This document shows positions 7,544-12,597 of a DNA stretch of 12,597 nucleotides, piece by piece. The notes beneath the pieces are model-generated. The model made no database searches, was not told the DNA's origin, and saw nothing but the letters and a program-made list of their open reading frames with translations. This DNA is from Anaerolineales bacterium (GTDB lineage Bacteria > Chloroflexota > Anaerolineae > Anaerolineales > UBA4823), in assembly GCA_020853835.1 (NCBI GenBank), contig JADYYC010000111.1:1-12597 (forward strand), in the 5' to 3' direction. Each line of letters begins with the position of its first letter. The first letter of the stretch is position 1. Made by a program: the position numbers and the translations under genes.

Positions 7544-9187
7544 TCAACCTTCGTTCGCATGTTCCGCTTTTTCGATGGGTTCAGACCTGGTGGCTTGACC
7601 CTTCGGCTTTCTCTCCTTTGATTTGTATTCCGAATAATAGGTGTACATCCGCGCGTTGGCCACTCTGTTCAGAACAATGCCGGCCACCTTGATGTTGAGC
7701 TCGGCGAACTGTTGTAGAGCGAGGCGTAGTTGCTTCCTTCCAGTCTTTCGGCGCGCCACGACCAGAATGACGGCATCTGCTTGCGAGGCGATCAGGGCTG
7801 GATCGGCGGTGCTCAGGAACGCCGGGGCGTCGATCAAAATATAATCGGCATCCCTGCTCAGGCTCTCGAAGAGGTCTCCAATGTTTTTCGGCGCCAGCCA
7901 TTCGGATATCCGGTCCAGGCTGGAGCCGGCTGTTGCGACGCGGTGGTTTGGCGACCGGACTTCTTGAAGGGCGTCTTCTAATTGAATATCCCCGCTCAAA
8001 TAATCGCTCACGCCTTTTTCGTTACTCAGGTCAAAAAGGAGGTGAAGGCTTGGGCGATAAAAATCCATGTCAACCAACACCACCCGGTGCCCACCCTCCG
8101 CCAGGGATATCGATAGATTCGCTGCAATATGCGATTTGCCCGCGCCTGGCTCTGGGCTGGTGATGAGGAATGAGGCGGATTTGGGCCAATCTTCGGACAA
8201 AAGCAGGCGGGCGCTCAAATGGTGGAAGGCTGGCATTGGCAGGAGGTGACCATTGTGAGAAAATGGCAGATCGACCGTCGAGAACGGAGCCCGCTTTCGG
8301 TTGGGGATCTGGCTGATGATGGGCAGCGCAGTCATCGAGAGCACGTCCTCGACCCCGCGCAGGGTGTCGTCCATGGCTTCGAACAGGAAGGCGAGTATTA
8401 CCCCCGTGATCAGCCCCGCCATAAAGCCCAATGCAGTGTTGAGCGGCACTTTTGGCGTGGCAGGTTTTTTGGCGATGCTGGCGTATTCGACAACGGTGAT
8501 GGCGCTTGCACGTAGCTCCTCGCTGGTCCGAGCGGTCTCGTATTTTTGCAGCAAGTCCGCATAGATCTGCTGCCGCACACTCATGATGCGCGCCGCTGTC
8601 TCCGAATTTGGGCAATGGATCCTGGAGCTGGCGGGGGGCATGGCTGTAGCCGAATCGTTGCAGCGGATTGCGCTGTCATAATTCGACAATGCTTCATCCA
8701 GGTCAGCCCTGGCTTGGCTCAACTGTCCCTCCAGGATCTCGCGCGCGCTGGGGGTATCTCCCCCGTAAAACTGCGCGTTCTCCTTGACCAACAATTCGAC
8801 CATGGCGTTGGCGATATCGCGCGCCCGCGTTGGATCCGGATCAGAGGCGCTGATGGTGATCAGCTCTGTTTCCGGCACGACCTCGGCCTCCACTTTGGGG
8901 GGTTTTTCCAGCCCGAACTGTTTGGCAACCGCATCCAGGCTGGCGTCGCTGTTTGCGATCTCGACGAGCGTGTTGGTCAACCGTGTGAGCGAAGACAGGT
9001 AGATATAATCGGACGCCCCCCCCGGCGAAGAAGGAACGCGCAGGATCGCAGTGCTCGAGTAGACCGGCGTCAATTGGCGGCTTATCCCAAAAGCTGCCGC
9101 CCCGGCGATGATCGCGCATGCGGCGATCATCCACTTGTAGCGCCAAAGCACTTTTAGATAGGTGACCAGTTCTTCTTCAATATTCAT
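7544..9187 (-). CDS. Polysaccharide co-polymerase fused to a tyrosine autokinase (Wzc/BY-kinase type)
   Basis: A 547-residue fusion. The Wzz-like part has membrane segments at about 19-37 and 252-270, an external loop between them with a short helical region (152-225), and a proline-rich stretch (KKPATPKVPLN, 240-250) before the second segment. The cytoplasmic kinase has a Walker A (SPEPGAGKSH, 344-353), a Walker A' (LVDMDFYRP, 371-379), a Walker B (YILIDAP, 449-455) and a tyrosine cluster (Tyr515, 517, 518, 521) near the C-terminus. Such proteins set chain length and control export through cycles of autophosphorylation. Walker A lacks the usual GEGKS/T form, and the EX2RX2R-type oligomerisation motif normally before it is replaced by AFHHLSARLL (320-329). 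The ATG at 9187 has GTGAGGA five bases upstream. The protein is shorter than enterobacterial Wzc (about 720 residues). A run of eight G bases lies at codons 55-58. Confidence 0.92.
   Translation of the reverse strand: MNIEEELVTYLKVLWRYKWMIAACAIIAGAAAFGISRQLTPVYSSTAILRVPSSPGGASDYIYLSSLTRLTNTLVEIANSDASLDAVAKQFGLEKPPKVEAEVVPETELITISASDPDPTRARDIANAMVELLVKENAQFYGGDTPSAREILEGQLSQARADLDEALSNYDSAIRCNDSATAMPPASSRIHCPNSETAARIMSVRQQIYADLLQKYETARTSEELRASAITVVEYASIAKKPATPKVPLNTALGFMAGLITGVILAFLFEAMDDTLRGVEDVLSMTALPIISQIPNRKRAPFSTVDLPFSHNGHLLPMPAFHHLSARLLLSEDWPKSASFLITSPEPGAGKSHIAANLSISLAEGGHRVVLVDMDFYRPSLHLLFDLSNEKGVSDYLSGDIQLEDALQEVRSPNHRVATAGSSLDRISEWLAPKNIGDLFESLSRDADYILIDAPAFLSTADPALIASQADAVILVVARRKTGRKQLRLALQQFAELNIKVAGIVLNRVANARMYTYYSEYKSKERKPKGQATRSEPIEKAEHANEG
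9016..9023. repeat. Homopolymer run of eight C (G on the coding strand)
   Basis: An uninterrupted eight-base run inside codons 55-58 (Pro-Gly-Gly-Ala) of the co-polymerase/kinase gene. It is the longest G/C run I noticed in the window. Gain or loss of one base would truncate the protein in the first external loop. Such runs can slip during replication and also cause sequencing errors. Confidence 0.9.
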
Positions 9188-9278
9188 TTTTCCTCACCCG
9201 TCTCCCACTACTGATCGTTTCATTCTCCGGTCAAGCTCTCGCCTTGTGTGAAAGGGTTTTCAATCGACCATTTTGAAC
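9188..9278. other. 91-base intergenic gap between the DegT and kinase genes
   Basis: This is the largest gap between genes inside the operon. On the coding strand I see the ribosome binding site GTGAGGA at its 3' end. I see no clear hairpin followed by a T-run and no convincing -35/-10 pair. A TTGACC hexamer near the middle is followed at 17 bases by GTAGTG, a poor -10. An internal promoter here remains possible but unsupported. Confidence 0.5.
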
Positions 9279-10382
9279 TCAGGCGTAGAAAGCGTCTATC
9301 TCGTCCACCATGTACTCGATCTGTTCCTGGGTCAGTTCCGCATAAATCGGGAGCGAGATGATCTCACCTACGACCTGTTCCGTTATGGGCAAGTCGCCCG
9401 GTTTATAGCCCAGATCGAGCACGGCTTGCTGCAAGTGGACCGGGATCGGGTAATGCACGCCGGCAAACACGCCATGCTCTTTCAAGTGCGCCAACAGTTC
9501 GTCCCGCTCTTTACAGCGGATCACGTACAGGTGATAGACATGGCAGTTCTCCCGGCGTTCGAACGGGATCCACACTGGCGCATTTTTGAGCAGCGCGTTG
9601 AGATGCGCCGCGTGCTGGCGGCGCTTCTCGTTCCAACTTTCCAGGTACGGCAGCTTTGCGCGCAGGACCACGGCTTGGAGCTCGTCCAGGCGGGCGTTCA
9701 TCCCCAGCAGGTCGTGGTGGTATTTTTGCGCCGAGCCATGGTCACGGATCATGCGCACGCGGCGGGCGATTTCGTCGTCGTTGGTCGTGATGATCCCGCC
9801 TTCGCCGTATGCGCCAAGGTTTTTTGAAAAATAGAAGCTGAACGCCGCGCCGTCACCCATGCTCCCCGCTTTGCGATCTTTATAAGTCGCGCCGTGCGCC
9901 TGGCAGGCGTCTTCGATGACCGCCAGCCCATATCGAGATGCCAGGCTGAGCAGCGGGTCCATATCCACCGTCTGACCGTAGAGATGCACCGGCAGGATGG
10001 CGCGCGTGCGGGGCGTGATTGCCTGCTCCACCAGGCTCACATCCATCAGCATTGTGTGAGGGTCGATGTCCACAAAGACCGGGCGCGCGCCCGCCAGCAG
10101 GATCGCTTCTGCCGTCGCGATAAAAGTGTGCGAGACGGTGATCACCTCGTCGCCAGGGCCGATCTCAAACGCCCGCAGCAGGATGTGCAGCGCCTGAGTG
10201 CCATCGCTCACGCCGATCGCATGTTTGACACCGCAGAATGCGGAATATTCCTTTTCGAGCGCCTGGACGTTCTCTCCAAGAAACAGGTGCATTCCATCCA
10301 GGGTTTTCGAAATCTCCGAGAGTATCTCTTCTTTGAGAGGGGCATATTGAAGCTTCAGGTCAACGAGCGGGATGTTCATCAT
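9279..10382 (-). CDS. DegT/DnrJ/EryC1/StrS family PLP-dependent sugar aminotransferase
   Basis: A 367-residue aminotransferase of the type that converts a keto group on a nucleotide sugar to an amino group, usually with glutamate as donor. The start IPLVDLKLQY (4-13) is typical. GVSDGTQALHI (57-67) and AVIEDACQAHGA (154-165) are PLP-binding segments, and FYFSKNLGAYGEGG (183-196) holds the Schiff-base lysine, Lys187. Length is normal for the family. It sits 21 bases after a Gfo/Idh gene. This pairing is known from routes to 3-amino sugars in which the oxidoreductase makes the 3-keto intermediate, for example the WbpB/WbpE route. The exact product cannot be read, and no sugar N-acetyltransferase is seen nearby. 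AGGAG (10388-10392) serves either the ATG at 10382 (five bases away) or the one at 10379 (eight bases); the latter would shorten the protein by one residue. Confidence 0.94.
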   Translation of the reverse strand: MMNIPLVDLKLQYAPLKEEILSEISKTLDGMHLFLGENVQALEKEYSAFCGVKHAIGVSDGTQALHILLRAFEIGPGDEVITVSHTFIATAEAILLAGARPVFVDIDPHTMLMDVSLVEQAITPRTRAILPVHLYGQTVDMDPLLSLASRYGLAVIEDACQAHGATYKDRKAGSMGDGAAFSFYFSKNLGAYGEGGIITTNDDEIARRVRMIRDHGSAQKYHHDLLGMNARLDELQAVVLRAKLPYLESWNEKRRQHAAHLNALLKNAPVWIPFERRENCHVYHLYVIRCKERDELLAHLKEHGVFAGVHYPIPVHLQQAVLDLGYKPGDLPITEQVVGEIISLPIYAELTQEQIEYMVDEIDAFYA

Positions 10383-10403
10383 GTCATCTCCTGATTTGGG
10401 CGC

Positions 10404-11486
10404 TTACCCGAGTGAACCTTCAACCCCGGAGAATTCAATGGCACCCAGCGCGGGCATCTGCGTGAAAGAAGTTGGCAAGATCGCAACCTCCGCGCCCCCG
10501 TGATCTAGCGATTGCTGGGCTGACTCCATGATTTTCACCACGTTCAATCCGCTGCGCCCATCGGTGCGAGGTGTGACGTTTTGGTTGATGCAGTCCAGGA
10601 AATGCTGGCATTCAGCGCGCAGCGGCTCGCTGAATCGGATATTCGGGATCAAAATGTCGCCATAGCGGTAAGAGCATTGGAACTCTCCAAAGCTGTTGGT
10701 CGATTCGGGCAACTCCACGCCCTGGTCATAGATTTTGATCTTCTCCAGGTTCTCAACGTCGTTATAGACCGCCATTTTATGGCTCCCCACCACCGTCACG
10801 CGCCGCACTTTGCAGGGGTCCAGCCAGCTTACATGAATGTGCGCGGAGATGCAGTTGGCGAATTCCAGGTGGATAAAAACGACATCGTGGACGCCTTTCA
10901 GAACGCAGGATGAACCGCTCGTCCGCACGGATACAGGCACGCTGTCGAGCAGGAACAGGATGATCGAGATATCATGCGGCGCCAGATCCCACAGCGCGTT
11001 CGTGTCTGATTGAAACAACCCCAGGTTCAGCCGGGCGGCGTCGATGTAATAAACCTCGCCCAGTTCCCTGCTTTCTATCAACTGTTTAAGCCTCAAAACC
11101 GCGGCATTGTACTCAAAGGTGTGGCCCACCATCAGCACGCGCGATTTTTGCTCCGCCAGTTGAACCAGCTCTTCCGCGTCATGAGATTTGAGCGTGAGCG
11201 GCTTCTCGACCATCACGTGGAGGCCGTGCTCCAGACAGTCGTATGCCAGGGCGTGGTGCGTGGCGGGCGGGGTCGCGATGATCGCCGCATCCAGGCCCAT
11301 CTCGAATAACTGGCGGTAATCTTGCGTGACGTAAACCCCCCGGTAGCGCCCCTGGACAAAGGCCAGCCGGTCCGGGCGCAGATCCGCCACAACCACCACC
11401 TCCGAATCTGGGATTTCGACGAAATTACGGATCAAGTTGGGGCCCCAGTAACCGCACCCGATCACGCCAATGCGTCTGGTACTCAT
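10404..11486 (-). CDS. Gfo/Idh/MocA family oxidoreductase (proximal copy, paired with DegT)
   Basis: A 360-residue NAD(P)-dependent oxidoreductase. The Rossmann motif is GVIGCGYWG (7-15), MVEKPLT (92-98) carries the catalytic lysine, and LAPHDISIILFLL (168-180) holds the conserved Asp/His of the second domain. The stretch SWLDPCKVRRVTVVGSHKM (220-238) recurs in oxidoreductases from surface-polysaccharide loci. It probably oxidises a nucleotide sugar to a keto intermediate for the aminotransferase that follows. The ATG at 11486 is strongly supported by AAGGAGGAGGG just upstream. A longer open frame to 11519 would overlap the transferase gene and is not needed. The last 25 residues (about 336-360) run past the conserved part of the fold and look variable. 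Substrate specificity is inferred from the neighbour, not from the sequence. Confidence 0.93.
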   Translation of the reverse strand: MSTRRIGVIGCGYWGPNLIRNFVEIPDSEVVVVADLRPDRLAFVQGRYRGVYVTQDYRQLFEMGLDAAIIATPPATHHALAYDCLEHGLHVMVEKPLTLKSHDAEELVQLAEQKSRVLMVGHTFEYNAAVLRLKQLIESRELGEVYYIDAARLNLGLFQSDTNALWDLAPHDISIILFLLDSVPVSVRTSGSSCVLKGVHDVVFIHLEFANCISAHIHVSWLDPCKVRRVTVVGSHKMAVYNDVENLEKIKIYDQGVELPESTNSFGEFQCSYRYGDILIPNIRFSEPLRAECQHFLDCINQNVTPRTDGRSGLNVVKIMESAQQSLDHGGAEVAILPTSFTQMPALGAIEFSGVEGSLG

Positions 11487-11489
11487 TTT

Positions 11490-11500
11490 CCCTCCTCCTT
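11490..11500 (-). promoter_or_regulatory. Strong Shine-Dalgarno site for the proximal Gfo/Idh gene
   Basis: AAGGAGGAGGG on the coding strand ends three bases before the ATG at 11486, and its GGAGG core is six or more bases away. It directly follows the TGA of the sugar transferase gene (11501-11503). It is the best match to the anti-Shine-Dalgarno sequence seen in the window and decides the start at 11486 over the upstream ATG at 11519. Confidence 0.8.
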
Positions 11501-12250
11501 TCAGGCTGCCCCTTTGCAAGAGAGGGCTGCAAATGGGGTCTTAAACAGAATCGCCAGATCTAACCACAAGGATTGTTTCTCTATGTATTCGATGTCCAGA
11601 CGAACCATCTCATCGAAATTTGCGTGGTTTCGCTCAGACACCTGCCATAAACCGGTTACACCGGGTTTTGCCAGAAACCGCTGAAAATGCCAGGGCTTGT
11701 ACGCTTCGAGCTCATACGGAATGGCCGGTCGTGGGCCGACCAGACTGATCTCGCCCCTCAGAACGTTGAACAACTGAGGCAGCTCGTCCAGGCTTGTCTT
11801 GCGCAGAAACTGACCAAACCGCGTCACGCGCGGATCCCTGGTCAGCTTGTGCATTGCGTTCTCATCCCCCTCGATTTTTTCTATCGTTTGCCGGTCGTTT
11901 TCGATGAGGGCTTTGACATAAGATTTATGAAGGAGCGGGTCGGCATTTTGAATCATCGATCGGAATTTGAAACAGGGAAAAAACACGATTTCGGGGTTCC
12001 TGCCCCGATTGCGCCTGTTGTTTTTGGTCGTGACCCTTTGTTGAACGAAGATCGCCGGGCCGGGCGAGTCGATCCGTATGCACAGGGCGATCAAAAGCAT
12101 CAAAGGCAGGAAAAAGAGGATGGCTATAAATGCCAGGGTATGATCCAGGATGCTCTTCAGCAGGAAATACGCAAACCGGCTGTGCGATTCGGGCGCGATC
12201 TGAAAGCTTTCCCAATCCCCAACCAGGTTCACGTTGACCAAGTTTTTCAT
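11501..12250 (-). CDS. Undecaprenyl-phosphate sugar-1-phosphate transferase (compact bacterial sugar transferase)
   Basis: A 249-residue monotopic phosphoglycosyl transferase that starts repeat-unit assembly by moving a sugar-1-phosphate from a nucleotide sugar to undecaprenyl phosphate. One hydrophobic segment (about 36-58) is followed by the conserved core: FVQQRV (68-73), KFRSM (95-99), KTSLDELPQLFNVLRG (151-166) with the catalytic Asp155-Glu156 pair, SLVGPRPAIPYE (169-180) and KPGVTGLWQVS (195-205). It lacks the extra N-terminal membrane domain of WbaP/WcaJ-type enzymes. About 35 residues (101-138) separate KFRSM from DPRVTRFG, longer than in the smallest members. The ATG at 12250 has GGGAGG about six bases upstream. 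It is the first confident gene of the operon in this window. The sugar it transfers is not predictable. Confidence 0.95.
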   Translation of the reverse strand: MKNLVNVNLVGDWESFQIAPESHSRFAYFLLKSILDHTLAFIAILFFLPLMLLIALCIRIDSPGPAIFVQQRVTTKNNRRNRGRNPEIVFFPCFKFRSMIQNADPLLHKSYVKALIENDRQTIEKIEGDENAMHKLTRDPRVTRFGQFLRKTSLDELPQLFNVLRGEISLVGPRPAIPYELEAYKPWHFQRFLAKPGVTGLWQVSERNHANFDEMVRLDIEYIEKQSLWLDLAILFKTPFAALSCKGAA

Positions 12251-12490
12251 TGAAGCCCTCCCGAGAAATACCCAGGCCCGGTTTCAGGCTATGACGTTCT
12301 TGCGGTATCTCTTAACCTTCGCGAATCACTTGAAAAGAACCATAGAATATGAAACTGATGAACCTAACAGCCCATTTTTCGCATGCGGGTGATTGCATGG
12401 ACGCGGAACGAATGACAAACGCAGCTTAGACCAGGTTGTTCAGAGGAGGTGGGGCAGAAGAAACGATACTACGTGTGCAGGCAAAAGATG
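12251..12490. other. Leader / intergenic region upstream of the sugar transferase gene
   Basis: About 240 bases without a convincing gene, directly upstream of the first confident gene. It holds the GGGAGG ribosome binding site near 12257 and two perfect 8-base palindromes, TTCGCGAA (12318-12325) and CGCATGCG (12380-12387). The part around 12300-12380 is less GC-rich than the genes, as promoters often are. I could not find a good -35/-10 pair, a riboswitch, a terminator, or an ops/JUMPstart-like GGCGGTAG element. The operon promoter may lie here or further upstream. Confidence 0.45.
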
Positions 12491-12597
12491 TCAGATAGCC
12501 AGGGGGAGAGTTGAGCGGCGTGCGCACAAAGAGCGCCACTCACCACTGAGCCAGGCAGCCCGGGCTTTTGCGGTTTGAACTGCACCTTCGACGATCC
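12491..12597 (-). CDS. Possible C-terminal end of an upstream gene (very uncertain)
   Basis: On the minus strand a frame open from the right edge ends at a TGA at 12491. It gives 34 residues including an Ala-rich, helix-like stretch (GAVQTAKARAAWLSGEW). I do not recognise a family. A second frame ending with TAG at 12469 and a 61-codon frame on the plus strand (12393-12578) overlap it. At this length an open frame is expected by chance, so it is listed only because the operon may extend to the right. Confidence 0.2.
   Translation of the reverse strand, partial: IVEGAVQTAKARAAWLSGEWRSLCARRSTLPLAI

Noticed and set aside
8546..9157. Plus-strand open frame of 203 codons, and a minus-strand frame at 8070-8615
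   Set aside because: Both are shadows of the co-polymerase/kinase gene, whose motifs cover the region.
9188..9278. TTGACC as the -35 of an internal promoter
   Set aside because: The hexamer 17 bases downstream (GTAGTG) is a poor -10 and no other spacing gives a better match.
12251..12490. ops/JUMPstart element for RfaH-type antitermination
   Set aside because: No GGCGGTAG-like core was found on either strand of the leader.
12393..12578. 61-codon plus-strand frame with an AGGAGG-like site at 12444
   Set aside because: The AGGAGGT lies inside the frame, not before a start codon; the product is Arg-rich without a recognisable family and overlaps other equally weak frames.

Overview
The window is one long stretch of an exopolysaccharide or capsule biosynthesis operon of the Wzx/Wzy-dependent type. 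Every confident gene lies on the minus strand, so transcription runs from the right end of the window to the left. The gene content, ribosome binding sites and overlapping genes are bacterial. The moderately GC-rich sequence, a Wzz-like co-polymerase fused to its tyrosine kinase, and paired Gfo/Idh and DegT sugar genes would fit an environmental lineage such as Chloroflexota. That placement is a weak inference; no phylogenetic marker is present.

In transcription order, a leader of about 240 bases (12251-12490) precedes a compact sugar-phosphate transferase that starts the lipid-linked repeat unit (11501-12250). Next come a Gfo/Idh oxidoreductase and a DegT/StrS PLP aminotransferase, a pair that probably makes an amino sugar (9279-11486). 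A co-polymerase/BY-kinase (7544-9187), a Wzy-like polymerase (5942-7522) and a Wzx-like flippase (4428-5942) form the export and polymerisation module. The distal part holds a GT4 glycosyltransferase, a DUF362 protein of unknown function, a second and dissimilar Gfo/Idh oxidoreductase, a NodB-type deacetylase, and a GT2 glycosyltransferase cut by the left edge.

The likely scheme is as follows. The transferase loads a sugar phosphate on undecaprenyl phosphate, and the GT4 and GT2 enzymes extend it with sugars prepared by the Gfo/Idh and DegT enzymes. The flippase moves the repeat unit across the membrane and the polymerase joins units. The BY-kinase controls chain length and export. The deacetylase may trim N-acetyl groups.

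Spacing changes along the operon. The first five genes are separated by 14-91 bases. From the flippase onward, each gene overlaps or nearly touches the one before it, which suggests translational coupling. The points most worth a second look are the DUF362 gene locked into the coupled block, the unusual motifs of the BY-kinase, a run of eight G residues near the start of the kinase gene, and a GA-rich tract at the deacetylase/GT2 junction. No outer-membrane export protein or cognate phosphatase, and no mobile element, RNA gene or CRISPR array, was seen.
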